This document shows, one piece after another, positions 9,076 through 18,588 of a DNA stretch of 64,000 nucleotides (the first letter of the stretch is position 1; each line of letters opens with the position of its first letter). The stretch comes from Lysobacteraceae bacterium PS02340 (GTDB lineage: Bacteria > Pseudomonadota > Gammaproteobacteria > Xanthomonadales > Xanthomonadaceae). The stretch lies in contig JASCOC010000006.1 of the NCBI GenBank assembly GCA_029959605.1, forward strand, positions 120,972-184,971, in the 5' to 3' direction. The notes under the pieces were generated by a model. The model had not been told where the DNA came from. It saw only the letters and a list, made by a program, of their open reading frames with translations, and searched no databases. A program made the position numbers and the translations under genes.

Positions 9076-9468
9076 TCAGCGCTTCGAGAACTGCGTGGCG
9101 CGACGTGCCTTGTGCAGGCCGACCTTCTTGCGCTCGACTTCGCGTGCGTCACGGGTCATGAAGCCCGCCTTGCGCAGCTCGATCTTCAGCGTCTCGTCGT
9201 ATTCGACCAGCGCGCGCGAGATGCCGAGGCGGATCGCGCCGGCCTGGCCGGTCGTGCCGCCACCGGAGGTGGTCACCAGGATGTCGAACGTCTCGGTGTT
9301 CTGGGTCAGCTCGAGCGGCTGGCGCACGATCATGCGCGCGGTCTCACGGCCGAAGAACTCGTCGAGCGGACGGTCGTTGACGGTGATCTTGCCGCTGCCC
9401 TTGCGCAGGAACACGCGGGCGACGGAGGACTTGCGACGGCCGGTGCCGTAATTCTGGGTAATTGCCAT
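9076..9468 (-). CDS. rpsI: 30S ribosomal protein S9
   Basis: A 130-residue basic protein with the S9 hallmarks: [14 protein letters not shown] near the N-terminus, the [19 protein letters not shown] segment in the middle, and the C-terminal tail ending in QFSKR, which reaches the P-site tRNA. The length is normal for the family. It is co-transcribed behind rplM with three bases between stop and start, as in most bacteria. Confidence 0.98.
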   Translation of the reverse strand: MAITQNYGTGRRKSSVARVFLRKGSGKITVNDRPLDEFFGRETARMIVRQPLELTQNTETFDILVTTSGGGTTGQAGAIRLGISRALVEYDETLKIELRKAGFMTRDAREVERKKVGLHKARRATQFSKR

Positions 9469-9471
9469 GAC

Positions 9472-9900
9472 TTAGAGTTCCAGGGGCTGCGGCTGCTGGG
9501 CGGCGTGCGGGTGCTCGGCACCCTTGTAGACCTTGAGCTTGCGGTACATGGCGCGGCCGAGGGTGTTCTTCGGCAGCATGCCCTTGACGGCGATCTCGAT
9601 CACGCGCTCCGGGTGGCGCTCAAGCGCCTGGCCCAGGGTTTCGGTCTTCAGGTTGCCGATGTAGCCCGTGAAACGGTGGTAGAGCTTGTCCGTCATCTTC
9701 TTGCCGGTCACGGCGATCTTCTCGGCATTGACCACGATGATGTAGTCGCCGGTGTCGACGTGCGGGGTGTAGACGGGCTTGTGCTTGCCGCGCAGACGGT
9801 GGGCGATTTCCGCGCTCAGGCGGCCCAGGGTCTTGCCGGATGCATCGACGAGATACCAGTCGCGCTGGACGGTCTCGTTCTTGGCAATAAAGGTCTTCAT
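9472..9900 (-). CDS. rplM: 50S ribosomal protein L13
   Basis: A 142-residue L13. The start [20 protein letters not shown] is standard for gammaproteobacteria, as are [32 protein letters not shown] and [25 protein letters not shown]-type ribosome site is not prominent, but the length and start match the family exactly. It is first gene of the rplM-rpsI operon, which is read away from coq7. The 220-base gap to coq7 should contain promoters for both; I could not assign one firmly. Confidence 0.98.
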   Translation of the reverse strand: MKTFIAKNETVQRDWYLVDASGKTLGRLSAEIAHRLRGKHKPVYTPHVDTGDYIIVVNAEKIAVTGKKMTDKLYHRFTGYIGNLKTETLGQALERHPERVIEIAVKGMLPKNTLGRAMYRKLKVYKGAEHPHAAQQPQPLEL

Positions 9901-10122
9901 GGAAATACTCGGTGGGTGACTGGTCGGGCTGGTTGCGCCGGTGGCCGGCGGAACGTCGCCTCGCGTTGTAGAGCGTGCAACACAGAAGCGGAATGATAGC
10001 CGCCCACCCTTCGCCACGCAAGCTGGCGGGGCGTCGCGACGCGGAACGCTGGCGCAGCATGGGGCGAGGGCCGAGAATGGTACGCGACGCGGCCACCTGC
10101 CGCGCTGCAGGAATCCGACCCG

Positions 10123-10770
10123 ATGGCCCTCCCCCGGCCCCGTTTCAATCCCGTCGACCACTTGCTGGTCGAGACCCAGCGCGCGCTCGACACGGTGTTC
10201 GGCAATCCGCCGGCCACCCGCCCCAATCCCGCCGTCGAGACGCCTGATGTCGTGCTCAACGACGCGGAGCGCCGGCACGCCGCCGGCCTGATGCGGATCA
10301 ACCACGTCGGCGAGATCTGCGCGCAGGGTCTGTACTTCGGCCAGGCCGCAGTCGCACGCGAGGCAGGAACACGCGCGCATCTGCTCGACGCCGCGCAGGA
10401 AGAAACCGATCACCTGGCCTGGTGCGCGCAGCGGCTGCGGGAACTCGACAGCCGCCCCAGCGTGTTCAACCCGCTGTGGTATGGCGGCAGTTATGCGCTC
10501 GGCGTCGTGGCCGGTCTGCGCGGCGACGGCTGGAATCTCGGCTTCGTCGTGGAGACCGAACGTCAGGTCGAGGCGCACCTCGACGCGCATCTGCAGACCT
10601 TGCCGGAAGCCGACCAGCGCAGCCGCGAGATCCTCAAGCAGATGAAGGAAGACGAGGCGCGCCACGCCGAACACGCCGAGCAGGCCGGCGCGCGCGTGCT
10701 GCCGTGGCCGGTGCCGTCACTGATGGCGACCGCCTCGAGCCTGATGAAGGCGGTGGCGTACCGGCTGTAG
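10123..10770 (+). CDS. coq7: Coq7-type ubiquinone hydroxylase (DMQ monooxygenase)
   Basis: A 215-residue di-iron hydroxylase of the Coq7 family. It hydroxylates 2-polyprenyl-3-methyl-6-methoxy-1,4-benzoquinol, the penultimate step in ubiquinone synthesis, at the inner membrane. Iron ligands are visible in the paired ExxH motifs: NHVGEICAQ (about 59-67), [10 protein letters not shown] (about 90-99) and [11 protein letters not shown] (about 184-194). It replaces UbiF in many Xanthomonadales. It is transcribed alone, followed by a strong bidirectional terminator facing speD. Confidence 0.94.
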   Translation: MALPRPRFNPVDHLLVETQRALDTVFGNPPATRPNPAVETPDVVLNDAERRHAAGLMRINHVGEICAQGLYFGQAAVAREAGTRAHLLDAAQEETDHLAWCAQRLRELDSRPSVFNPLWYGGSYALGVVAGLRGDGWNLGFVVETERQVEAHLDAHLQTLPEADQRSREILKQMKEDEARHAEHAEQAGARVLPWPVPSLMATASSLMKAVAYRL

Positions 10771-10825
10771 CGCCGCCAGGGCGTCAGGACGGAAGACGTG
10801 AGGGCTGGAGTCCTCACGGACACGA

Positions 10826-10850
10826 AAAGGCCCCGCCATGCGGGGCCTTT
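10826..10850. terminator. Bidirectional terminator between coq7 and speD
   Basis: An 11-pair perfect stem AAAGGCCCCGC/GCGGGGCCTTT with a three-base loop lies between convergent genes, with T-rich ends on both strands. It should serve coq7 and speD alike. Confidence 0.85.
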
Positions 10851-10876
10851 CTGCGTCGACCGGCAGCGTACGCCGG

Positions 10877-11668
10877 TCAGTCGATCAGATTGCGACCGTG
10901 ATAGAGCTCTTCGATCTCGCGGCGCAGGCGCGCTTCGATCTTCATGCGCTCCTTGAACGAGAGATTGCGTGCTTTCTCTTCGAACAGATACTGGTCGAGA
11001 TCGAATTCCTTCAGGTGCATCTTCGTGTGGAAGATGTTCTCCTGGTAGACGTTCACATCGAGCGCGTCGTAACGCGACTTGATGTTCTTCGCCAGGTAAT
11101 CCTGGATCGAATTGATCTTGTGGTCGATGTAGTGCTTGCGGCCCTTCACGTCGCGGGTGAAGCCGCGCACGCGGTAGTCCATCACCACGATGTCCGACTC
11201 GAGACTCTCGATCAGATAGTTCAGCGCCTTCAGCGGCGAGATCACGCCGCAGGTGGCGACGTCGATGTCGGCGCGGAACGTCGCGATGCCGTTGTCCGGA
11301 TGGGTTTCCGGATACGTGTGCACCGTGATGTGCGACTTGTCGAGGTGGGCGACGACGGCGTCGGAGATCACGCCCTTCGCGTCCTTGCGGTCCACCACCG
11401 GCTCCTCGGAAATGAGGATGGTGACCGACGCGCCCTGCGGGTCGTAGTCCTGGCGCGCTACGTTGAGGATGTTCGCGCCGATGATCTCGGCGACATCGGT
11501 CAGGATCTGGGTCAGCCTGTCGGCGTTGTACACCTCGTCGATGTACGCGATGTAGCGCTGACGCTCATCTTCCGACGCGGCGTAGCACACGTCGTAGATG
11601 TTGAACGACAGGGCCTTGGTCAGGTTGTTGAAACCCTGAAGCTTCAGGCGCGGGAGCGGTTTGACCAC
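10877..11668 (-). CDS. speD: S-adenosylmethionine decarboxylase proenzyme
   Basis: A 263-residue enzyme of the E. coli-type SpeD class. Self-cleavage before Ser112 in [11 protein letters not shown] generates the pyruvoyl cofactor. The product, decarboxylated AdoMet, feeds spermidine synthesis in the cytoplasm. His, Cys ([11 protein letters not shown]) and the conserved [30 protein letters not shown] region are all present, so the gene looks intact. It is divergent from clp, an arrangement conserved in Xanthomonas. A CATAAT box on the minus strand (11708-11703) is a possible -10 element. Confidence 0.95.
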   Translation of the reverse strand: MVKPLPRLKLQGFNNLTKALSFNIYDVCYAASEDERQRYIAYIDEVYNADRLTQILTDVAEIIGANILNVARQDYDPQGASVTILISEEPVVDRKDAKGVISDAVVAHLDKSHITVHTYPETHPDNGIATFRADIDVATCGVISPLKALNYLIESLESDIVVMDYRVRGFTRDVKGRKHYIDHKINSIQDYLAKNIKSRYDALDVNVYQENIFHTKMHLKEFDLDQYLFEEKARNLSFKERMKIEARLRREIEELYHGRNLID

Positions 11669-11751
11669 AGCGGTCGACCCTCGGGGGTTGGGCGAAACGA
11701 CGATTATGCGTCAAAGCACCCACGTGCCGCGACCTCGCCGATCACGCGGGT

Positions 11752-11780
11752 TTGCCCCGGGCAGCCGGAGCGCCTACTCT
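11752..11780 (+). promoter_or_regulatory. Candidate clp promoter
   Basis: TTGCCC (11752-11757), a 17-base spacer and TACTCT (11775-11780) lie 26 bases before the clp start codon. Spacing is ideal and the boxes fit the loose TTGnnn/TAnnnT pattern of the family. It argues against a start upstream of 11806. Confidence 0.5.
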
Positions 11781-11805
11781 GCGGCATTCCCCCGATCCGA
11801 AGCCC

Positions 11806-12498
11806 ATGACACCAACACCTGTGGCCCTGATCAATCCCCATGCCCCCCGCCCACCGCACCCGATGGCGCCCACGCCGGCCGCCATCGAGCGCTTTCTCGC
11901 CCATTGCCACCGCCGCCGCTACCCGCCGCGCAGCGAAGTGTTCCGTCCCGGTGATCCGGCCGGCACGCTGTACTACGTCGTCAGCGGCTCGGTCAGCATC
12001 ATCACCGAGGAAGACGACGGTCGCGAACTGATCCTCGGCTACTTCGGCACGGGCGAGCTGGTCGGCGAGATGGGCCTGTTCATCGAGTCGGACGTGCGCG
12101 AGGTCATCCTGCGCACGCGCACCCAGTGCGAACTGGCCGAGATCAGCTACGAGCGTCTGTACCAGCTGTTCGAGGGTGTGCTGGCCAACGATGCGACCTC
12201 GATCATGTACGCGATCGGCGCGCAGCTCTCGCGGCGCCTGCTCGACACCAGCCGCAAGGCCGGACGTCTGGCGTTCCTCGACGTCACCGACCGCATCATC
12301 CGCACCCTGCACGACCTGACCCGCGAGCCGGAGGCGATGAGTCATCCGCAGGGCACCCAGCTGCGGATCTCGCGACAGGAGCTCGCGCGGCTGGTCGGCT
12401 GTTCGCGCGAGATGGCCGGGCGCGTGCTCAAGAAGCTGCAGGCGGAGAACAAGCTGACCGCCCGCGGCAAGACCATCGTGCTGTTCGGCACGCGCTAG
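11806..12498 (+). CDS. clp: CRP-like regulator Clp
   Basis: A 230-residue CRP/FNR-family regulator, the same length as Xanthomonas Clp. The cyclic-nucleotide-binding barrel (about 25-140) contains RPGDPAGTLYYVVSGSVSI and FGTGELVGEMGLF. The dimer helix follows, then the winged helix with LRISRQELARLVGCSREMAGRVLKKL (about 185-210) as recognition region. In Xanthomonas, Clp responds to cyclic di-GMP rather than cAMP and controls exoenzymes, exopolysaccharide and motility. That role is known for the family and inferred here. The start at 11806 is chosen for length and for the upstream promoter. The Pro/His-rich N-terminus is not shared with Xanthomonas. Confidence 0.95.
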   Translation: MTPTPVALINPHAPRPPHPMAPTPAAIERFLAHCHRRRYPPRSEVFRPGDPAGTLYYVVSGSVSIITEEDDGRELILGYFGTGELVGEMGLFIESDVREVILRTRTQCELAEISYERLYQLFEGVLANDATSIMYAIGAQLSRRLLDTSRKAGRLAFLDVTDRIIRTLHDLTREPEAMSHPQGTQLRISRQELARLVGCSREMAGRVLKKLQAENKLTARGKTIVLFGTR

Positions 12499-12508
12499 GA
12501 GCGCCGGC

Positions 12509-12982
12509 ATGAGCCTCGGACACTTCGGCCCGCGGGGCGACCTGCCCGACGCCGATCTGCGCAGCGCGTCGGTGATCGACGCCGACGACGTGGCCGCGCT
12601 GCTGTCGGAGATGGGCTATCCCTGCACCGAGCGGGAAGCCCGCGATCGCATCCGCCTGATCACCGACAACGACCGCCAGGCCCTGGTGGTCGCGCGCAGC
12701 GGCGGCCGGGTCTGCGGCCTGATCGCGCTCGATTTCATGTACTACCTGCCGCTCGGCTCGACGACCTGCCGCATCACCGCGCTGGTCGTCACCAGCGATT
12801 CGCAGGGCAAGGGTCTGGGCCGCGAGCTGCTCAAGGAAGCCGATCGCCGCGCGCGTTTCGCCGGTGCGGCGCGGCTGGAGCTGGTCAGCGGTTCGCAGCG
12901 CGCCGACGCGCATGCGTTCTACAAGGCCTGCGGCTTCTCCGACGGCACCCTGCGTTTCATCAAGCGGCTCGGCGACGCCTGA
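12509..12982 (+). CDS. GNAT family N-acetyltransferase
   Basis: A 157-residue single-domain GNAT acetyltransferase. The acetyl-CoA pyrophosphate loop is in VVTSDSQGKGLGRELL (about 93-108, QxxGxG/A-type), and the final strand has the typical ADAHAFYKACGF motif (about 133-144). The substrate cannot be inferred. It begins ten bases after clp with the GGAGCG segment as a possible ribosome site, so it is probably co-transcribed with clp. Confidence 0.88.
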   Translation: MSLGHFGPRGDLPDADLRSASVIDADDVAALLSEMGYPCTEREARDRIRLITDNDRQALVVARSGGRVCGLIALDFMYYLPLGSTTCRITALVVTSDSQGKGLGRELLKEADRRARFAGAARLELVSGSQRADAHAFYKACGFSDGTLRFIKRLGDA

Positions 12983-13044
12983 CGGGACACACGTCCCGGT
13001 CACGCCGTCCTTGCAGACTGTCCTGACCTTCCAGAGTCTGCGCC

Positions 13045-13794
13045 ATGGAACTCGGCGACCAATTCCTGTTCTTCGTGCTCGTCGGACTCGCCGCGCAGCT
13101 GATCGACGGCGCGCTGGGCATGGCCTTCGGGCTGGTGTCGTCCTCGGTGCTGCTGAGCATGGGCGTGCCGCCAGCGGCGGTGAGCGCCAGCGTGCATACC
13201 GCCGAAGTGTTCACGACCGGCGCCTCGGGCGCCTCGCATCTGGCGATGCGCAACGTCGACAAACGGCTGTTCCTGCGGCTTGCCCTGCCGGGCATGATCG
13301 GCGGCGCGATCGGTGCCTACGTGCTGACGCAACTGCCCGGCGACGTGATCCGGCCTTTCATCTACGCCTACCTGCTGATCCTGTCGATCGTGATCCTGCT
13401 GCGCGCGGCGGGCCGGCTGATGCCCAAGCGCGAAGTGCGCCGGGTGCCGCTGCTGGGCTTCTTCGCCGGCCTGCTCGATGCCACCGGCGGTGGCGGCTGG
13501 GGCCCGGTGGCCACATCCACCCTGCTCGCACGCGGCGGTACGGCGCGCACGACGATCGGCACCGTCAACGCGGCCGAATTCCTGGTCACCGTGTCGATCT
13601 CGGTGACCTTCTTCCTGACGATGGGCCTGCAGCACCTCGACGTGATCCTCGGCCTTCTGGTCGGCGGCATGATCGCCGCGCCGCTGGCCGCGCTGTTCGT
13701 CAAGCACGTCCGCGAGCGCTGGGTGCTGCTCGCAGTGGGTCTGCTGGTGATGGCGATCAGCCTCTACCAGATCGGCCGCACGCTGCTGGCCTGA
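13045..13794 (+). CDS. TauE/SafE family sulfite/organic anion permease
   Basis: A 249-residue inner-membrane protein with about seven or eight transmembrane segments, in the TauE/SafE (DUF81) family. The two family repeats begin LVGLAAQLIDGALGMAFG (about 12-29) and LLGFFAGLLDATGGGGWGPV (about 135-154), each with the glycine-rich turn. Members export sulfite or sulfoacetate or are otherwise unassigned. It is 62 bases after the GNAT gene and ends four bases before the convergent trpC stop, with no room for a terminator. Confidence 0.88.
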   Translation: MELGDQFLFFVLVGLAAQLIDGALGMAFGLVSSSVLLSMGVPPAAVSASVHTAEVFTTGASGASHLAMRNVDKRLFLRLALPGMIGGAIGAYVLTQLPGDVIRPFIYAYLLILSIVILLRAAGRLMPKREVRRVPLLGFFAGLLDATGGGGWGPVATSTLLARGGTARTTIGTVNAAEFLVTVSISVTFFLTMGLQHLDVILGLLVGGMIAAPLAALFVKHVRERWVLLAVGLLVMAISLYQIGRTLLA

Positions 13795-13798
13795 GACT

Positions 13799-15460
13799 TC
13801 AGACCGCGGGCGTGGCGATCGGATCGCCGCCGCGGTCGGCGCAGCCCCAGTTGAGCACCGGCGTGCCCGGCGGCAGGGCGCGGCGGAACATGTCGACGTT
13901 GGCCGCCTTCGGATTCACCACCACCGGCGCCTTCGCGGCCTTGAGCAGCGGCAGGTCGGCGGAGGAATCCGAATACGCGATGTCGATCGCGCCGTAGCCG
14001 CGCTCGCGCAGCATGCGCATCTTCTCCTCGGCGTGGCAGTGACGCGTGGCGACGACCGCGCCGAACTTCGGACCGACCGCGGTGCCGATGACCGGCACGG
14101 ATTCGTGCGCGACGAACGCGAGAATGGCGCGGGCGAGTTCCGGCGGCGCGCCGGTGGCGATGACCACGTTGTCGCCGGCGGCGCGATGCGCGTGCAGCAC
14201 GTCGAGCGCGATCGGCAGCAGCTTGGGTTTGATCTGCGCGGCGTTGTCCGCGACGTAGCGATCGATGAGCCGGTCCAGCACGCCGCGGCTGTGCAGGCCG
14301 ACGGTGCCGATCCACACGAATCCGGAAATGCCGTAACGGCGCGTGGGCAGGGACGCGATCATGGGTCCGAGCACGGGCGCGGCCAGACAGGCCAGCGCGG
14401 TGCGCCAGACGCTGCGGGTGATCAGCCAGCGGAACAGATGGGTGCCCGAGTCGCCGTCGTAGAGCGTGTGGTCGAAATCGAAGACCACGGTGCGCACGGT
14501 GTCGTTCGCGGCGGAGTCCTTGAGCAGCTGGGCGACGACCGGCGTGCCGGTATCCGCACCGGCGGTGTCCGTCTCGACCGGCGCCGGCGTCGTCGCGGCG
14601 GCGATCGCGATCGCCGAGATGTCGGCGACCGGACGGCTGTCCGTCGTCGCGGGCGCGCCCGGCATCGCGAACAGCGTGCGCAGCGCGGTGCCCGGATCGG
14701 ACTCGCGCATGAAGGCCTCGCCGACCAGGAACGCGTCGATCCCGGCCGCGCGCATGCGCGCGACATCGGCGGCGGTGTGGATGCCGCTTTCGGTGACCAG
14801 ACGACGGTCGCGCGGCACTGCGCTGCGCAGTTCCAGCGTGGTGTCGAGCGAGACTTCGAAAGACCGCAGGCTGCGGTTGTTGATGCCCAGCAGCGGCGCC
14901 GGGACCTGCAGCGCGCGCTCGAGTTCGTCGATGTCGTGCACTTCGACCAGCACGTCGAGATCGATCGACATCGCAAGCTCGGCGATCTCGACCAGCTGAC
15001 GGTCGTCGAGCGCGGCGACGATCAGCAGCACGCAGTCCGCGCCGAGTGCACGTGCCTCATAGACCTGCCAGGGATCGACGATGAAATCCTTGCGCAGCAC
15101 CGGCAACGCGCAGGCTGCGCGCGCCTGCACGAGGTAGTCGTCGGCGCCCTGGAAGAAATCGATGTCGGTCAGCACCGACAGACAGGCTGCGCCGCCGGCC
15201 GCGTAGCTGCGCGCGATCTCGGCGGGCTGGAAGTCGGCGCGGATCACGCCCTGCGAGGGGCTGGCCTTCTTGACCTCGGCGATCACCGCGGCCTGGCCGG
15301 CGGCGATCTTCGCTTCGATCGCGGCGGCGAAGCCGCGCACCGGCGGCGCCGCGGCGGCGCGTGCGGCGATGTCGGCCAGCGGCAACGCGGCACGGCGTGC
15401 CGCGACTTCTTCGTGTTTGCGCGCCAGGATGCGCTGCAGGACGTCGTTCAAGATCAACAC
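13799..15460 (-). CDS. trpC: Indole-3-glycerol phosphate synthase fused to HAD-IB phosphatase
   Basis: One uninterrupted frame of about 553 residues. Residues 1-262 are Trp[31 protein letters not shown] (catalytic Lys), [32 protein letters not shown] and LVTESGIHT. Residues 263-321 are an Ala/Thr/Pro-rich linker. Residues 322-553 are a HAD-IB phosphatase with motif [15 protein letters not shown], a hydrophobic segment, motif [12 protein letters not shown] and motif [13 protein letters not shown]. TrpC closes the indole ring in tryptophan synthesis; the HAD substrate is unknown. A GTG at 15460 is chosen because the family begins near there (ILND), but no clear ribosome site is seen. A GTG at 14497 could restart the HAD part separately. 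Confidence 0.85.
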   Translation of the reverse strand: MLILNDVLQRILARKHEEVAARRAALPLADIAARAAAAPPVRGFAAAIEAKIAAGQAAVIAEVKKASPSQGVIRADFQPAEIARSYAAGGAACLSVLTDIDFFQGADDYLVQARAACALPVLRKDFIVDPWQVYEARALGADCVLLIVAALDDRQLVEIAELAMSIDLDVLVEVHDIDELERALQVPAPLLGINNRSLRSFEVSLDTTLELRSAVPRDRRLVTESGIHTAADVARMRAAGIDAFLVGEAFMRESDPGTALRTLFAMPGAPATTDSRPVADISAIAIAAATTPAPVETDTAGADTGTPVVAQLLKDSAANDTVRTVVFDFDHTLYDGDSGTHLFRWLITRSVWRTALACLAAPVLGPMIASLPTRRYGISGFVWIGTVGLHSRGVLDRLIDRYVADNAAQIKPKLLPIALDVLHAHRAAGDNVVIATGAPPELARAILAFVAHESVPVIGTAVGPKFGAVVATRHCHAEEKMRMLRERGYGAIDIAYSDSSADLPLLKAAKAPVVVNPKAANVDMFRRALPPGTPVLNWGCADRGGDPIATPAV

Positions 15461-15530
15461 CGTGGGCCAGCGCGACGCGCCGGTCTGGAAGGGCCGCCCA
15501 CGATAACGCAGGCGACGGTGCCCCGGACCG

Positions 15531-15917
15531 TCAGACCGGGAACACGGCCCCGGGCGCATCCACGTCGTCCACTTCGTCGCCGGCTGCGTCGCGCGACCAC
15601 GCGTAGGCACGTTCGACGCGCGCGATCTGCAGGGCGTACTCGGTGTACCAGCCGCGCCGGTCCTTCTCGCGGATCACGCCCTGACCGTCCTGCGCGCGCC
15701 AGGCGCGGATCGAGGCCTCGTCGGTCCAGTAGCTCAGGGTGACGCCGTCACCGCTCGCGTCGTCGACCGACTCCATGCCGAGAAAGCCGGGCTGCAGCTG
15801 CGCCATTTCGACCATGTCGCGCAGCGCTTCGTCGTAACCGGCCGCGTCCTCGCCATTGCGGCGGTAACGGAGGATCGCGACGTGATACGGGGGGCGGGGT
15901 AATGCGGGATGACGCAT
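15531..15917 (-). CDS. Antibiotic biosynthesis monooxygenase (ABM) domain protein
   Basis: A 128-residue protein with a single ABM dimeric alpha/beta-barrel domain. The pattern is [28 protein letters not shown] and [16 protein letters not shown], which is close to the family consensus for heme- or quinone-monooxygenase-like stress proteins. The acidic C-terminal tail after about residue 110 is not part of the domain. It sits in the trp operon, between trpD (93 bases upstream) and trpC (70 bases downstream). Its reaction is unknown and no link to tryptophan is evident. Confidence 0.85.
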   Translation of the reverse strand: MRHPALPRPPYHVAILRYRRNGEDAAGYDEALRDMVEMAQLQPGFLGMESVDDASGDGVTLSYWTDEASIRAWRAQDGQGVIREKDRRGWYTEYALQIARVERAYAWSRDAAGDEVDDVDAPGAVFPV

Positions 15918-16010
15918 GCAGGGATCGCTTCTTCAACCGAAAGGGCAGCATCCATGCAACCTATTCAGCATACGCGTCCGCCGCTGCCCGGGGAACCAGA
16001 AACTTCCGAT

Positions 16011-17048
16011 TCAGCTGCCCGCGTGCTGCGTCTGTGCGACGAATGCGTCCAGCCGGCGCAAGGCCTCACCCGATGCGACGGTCGTGCGCGCCAGCGCGAC
16101 ACCATCGGCGATCGACGCCGAGACGCCGGCCACGTACAGCGCCGCGCCGGCATTGAGGCAGACGATGTCCTGGGCCAGCCCCGCGGTGCCGTCGAGCGCC
16201 TGACGCACCAGCGCCTTCGATTCGTCGGCGTTCTCCACACGCAGATTGCGGCTGGCCGCCATGGCGATGCCGAAATCCTCGGGATGGATCTCGTACTCGC
16301 GCACTTCGCCGTCGCGCAGCTCGCCGACCAGCGTGCCGGCGCCGAGCGAGATCTCGTCCATGCCGTCGCGGCCCCAGACCACCAGCGCGCGCTGCGCGCC
16401 GAGTTCGCGCAGCACGCGGACCTGGATGCCGACGAGATCGGGGTGGAACACGCCCATCAGGATGTTCGGCGCACCGGCCGGATTGGTCAGCGGGCCTAGG
16501 ATGTTGAAGATCGTGCGCACGCCCATCTCGCGACGCACCGGCGCGACCGCCTGCATCGCCGGGTGATGCACCGGCGCGAACATGAAACCGATGCCGGTCG
16601 CCGCGATGCAGCGCGCGACTTCGTCGGGCTGCAGATCGATGCGCGCGCCGAGTGCTTCGAGCACATCGGCACTGCCGGACTTCGAGGACACGCTGCGGTT
16701 GCCGTGCTTGGCCACCTTCGCGCCCGCCGCGGCGACGACGAACATGCTCGCCGTCGAGATGTTGAACGTGTGCGCGCCGTCACCGCCGGTGCCGACGATG
16801 TCGACCAGATGCGCCAGGTCTCCATCCGCGACCGGCACCGGCAGCGCGAACTCGCGCATCACCTGCGCCGCGCCGGCGATCTCGTCGACGGTTTCCTTCT
16901 TGACCCGCAGGCCGGACAGGATCGCCGCGGTCATCAGCGGCGACACCTCGCCGCGCATGATCTGGCGCATCAGCTCGACCATTTCGTCGCGGAAGATCTC
17001 GCGGTGCTCGATGGTGCGTTGCAGGGCTTCGTGGGGGGTGATGGGCAT
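16011..17048 (-). CDS. trpD: Anthranilate phosphoribosyltransferase
   Basis: A 345-residue enzyme transferring phosphoribose from PRPP to anthranilate. The glycine-rich PRPP loop is [17 protein letters not shown] (about 83-99), followed by [21 protein letters not shown] and the metal-binding DE pair in [14 protein letters not shown] 17048 ([10 protein letters not shown]) is chosen over the upstream 17093 because it gives the usual family start and the usual length. It follows trpG after a gap that holds an inverted repeat element (17088-17168), which may affect operon RNA stability. Confidence 0.96.
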   Translation of the reverse strand: MPITPHEALQRTIEHREIFRDEMVELMRQIMRGEVSPLMTAAILSGLRVKKETVDEIAGAAQVMREFALPVPVADGDLAHLVDIVGTGGDGAHTFNISTASMFVVAAAGAKVAKHGNRSVSSKSGSADVLEALGARIDLQPDEVARCIAATGIGFMFAPVHHPAMQAVAPVRREMGVRTIFNILGPLTNPAGAPNILMGVFHPDLVGIQVRVLRELGAQRALVVWGRDGMDEISLGAGTLVGELRDGEVREYEIHPEDFGIAMAASRNLRVENADESKALVRQALDGTAGLAQDIVCLNAGAALYVAGVSASIADGVALARTTVASGEALRRLDAFVAQTQHAGS

Positions 17049-17087
17049 GGGGAGACCGATGGTTCGTAACAGCGAATCTTGATGATG

Positions 17088-17168
17088 CGTCATCCCGGCG
17101 AACGCCGGGATCCAGTGTCTTCCGTGCCGGCTTCAAGTCGCTGGATCCCGGCGTGCGCCGGGATGACG
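17088..17168. repeat. REP/BIME-like inverted repeat between trpG and trpD
   Basis: Two 28-base arms (17088-17115 and 17141-17168) are inverted copies differing at one position. Each arm is itself a hairpin around CCCGGCG/CGCCGGG. The 25-base spacer is unrelated. This matches dispersed intergenic palindromes seen widely in Proteobacteria. It would fold strongly in the trp operon message. Confidence 0.85.
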
Positions 17169-17177
17169 TCGAAAGGG

Positions 17178-17756
17178 TCAGCGCTCGAGGAAGTTTTTCA
17201 GCAACGCATGTCCATGCTCGGTCAGGATCGACTCGGGATGGAACTGCACGCCTTCGACCGGGTGGCTGCGATGACGCAGGCCCATGATCTCCTCGCGGCT
17301 GCCGTCGTCGTGCTCGGTCCACGCGGTGACTTCGAGGCAGTCGGGCAGCGACGACTGTTCGACGACCAGCGAGTGGTAACGCGTCGCCTCATAACCATCC
17401 GGCAGACCCGCGAACACGCCGAGGCCTTCGTGGCGAATCGCCGAGGTCTTGCCGTGCATGATCCGCTGCGCGCGAATCACCTTGCCGCCGTAGGCCTGAC
17501 CGATGCCCTGGTGCCCGAGACACACGCCAAGAATCGGCGTCGTCGCGCCAAGGCGTTCGATCAGTGCCAGCGACACGCCCGCTTCGTTCGGCGTGCATGG
17601 GCCCGGCGAGATCACGATGCGCTCGGGCGCGAGTTTCGCGATCGCATCGACCGACAACGCGTCATTGCGCTCCACCCGGACCTCGGCGCCCAACGCCTGC
17701 AGATACTGCACGAGGTTCCAGGTGAAGCTGTCGTAGTTGTCGATCATCAACAGCAT
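17178..17756 (-). CDS. trpG: Anthranilate synthase component II (glutamine amidotransferase)
   Basis: A 192-residue class I glutamine amidotransferase that delivers ammonia to TrpE. The start [19 protein letters not shown] is diagnostic for TrpG/PabA. The triad is visible as Cys79 in LGVCLGHQ and His and Glu in [21 protein letters not shown] is the oxyanion-side motif. It starts three bases after the stop of the SIMPL gene, so translation may be coupled. It may also serve as PabA for folate if no separate pabA exists. Confidence 0.96.
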   Translation of the reverse strand: MLLMIDNYDSFTWNLVQYLQALGAEVRVERNDALSVDAIAKLAPERIVISPGPCTPNEAGVSLALIERLGATTPILGVCLGHQGIGQAYGGKVIRAQRIMHGKTSAIRHEGLGVFAGLPDGYEATRYHSLVVEQSSLPDCLEVTAWTEHDDGSREEIMGLRHRSHPVEGVQFHPESILTEHGHALLKNFLER

Positions 17757-17759
17757 GGG

Positions 17760-18548
17760 TCAGTCCGCGAGCAGGAAAATGGCGTAGAGGTGTTCGGCGA
17801 TGGTGACGGTGCCGACGGCGAGACTTTCGGGCGTGATGCGGCTGCCGGTGACTTCGAAGCGGTCCAGCGGGACCGGCGTCGGACCTTGCAGTTGCTTGAT
17901 CGGTGTTGGCGTCCCGCGCGCTGATTGGGTCCATCGTCCCGCCTGGACGCCGTAACTGAAACTCGGTGCCACATCGGACACGCTGTAAAGCGAACCAAGA
18001 CGCGCGCCGTAGCTCTCGGCCAGAAGCGCCGCGGTGTCGCGCGTCTGGCGCATCGCCTCGGCCTTCAATTCGCCACGCAGAGCAGCCTCACCGGAGAAGG
18101 CCGGTTCGATATCGCCAAGCTGGACCGCTTCGCCCGCAGGCAAGGTCGCGAGGAATGCACGCGTCGCTTCCGCATCGGGGAACGTCACCCGCAATTGGCG
18201 AGTGGCCCGGATTCCCTTGTACACCCGCGTTTCGTCTTCATACGCATGCTCGGGCGCCACCGAAAACGTGCTGGCGTCGATCGAGTCGGCAACCGCCCCA
18301 GCCGACTTCAACCCGTTCAGCAGTGCGCCGAGATGCGTCTGCACACGCTCGCGTGCGATCTCGGGCTGCATGTCCAGTGCACTCAACGTGATCGAAACCT
18401 TGAACCGGTCCGGCACCACGTCGCGGCTCGCTTCACCCTTGACCAGCAGGTGCGGCAGTGAAGGCAACGCATTGACCTGCGCCGCGGCGAACGGCGCACA
18501 CACCACCAGCAGCAGACCCGCACATCCGCGAACGAAACATCCTTTCAT
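17760..18548 (-). CDS. Periplasmic SIMPL (DUF541) domain protein
   Basis: A 262-residue secreted protein with a signal peptide (about 1-23, ending AAAQ). It carries one SIMPL/DUF541 domain: HLLVKGEASRDVVPDRFKVSITL (about 33-55) opening the domain, then IDASTFSVAPEHAYED and YKGIRATRQLRVTF. Related proteins form periplasmic or surface beta-structured oligomers with poorly known roles. It lies between trpE and trpG, 40 bases and 3 bases away, so it is in the trp operon. I know of no function connecting it with tryptophan synthesis. Confidence 0.85.
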   Translation of the reverse strand: MKGCFVRGCAGLLLVVCAPFAAAQVNALPSLPHLLVKGEASRDVVPDRFKVSITLSALDMQPEIARERVQTHLGALLNGLKSAGAVADSIDASTFSVAPEHAYEDETRVYKGIRATRQLRVTFPDAEATRAFLATLPAGEAVQLGDIEPAFSGEAALRGELKAEAMRQTRDTAALLAESYGARLGSLYSVSDVAPSFSYGVQAGRWTQSARGTPTPIKQLQGPTPVPLDRFEVTGSRITPESLAVGTVTIAEHLYAIFLLAD

Positions 18549-18588
18549 CGTCGTCTCCCTGATCCATGGTGAAAACAGATGTGACGGC

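Noticed and set aside
15461..15610. N-terminal extension of TrpC to 15610
   Set aside because: The added 50 residues overlap the ABM gene, are Arg/Pro/Thr-rich, and the TrpC family begins near the ILND segment after 15460.
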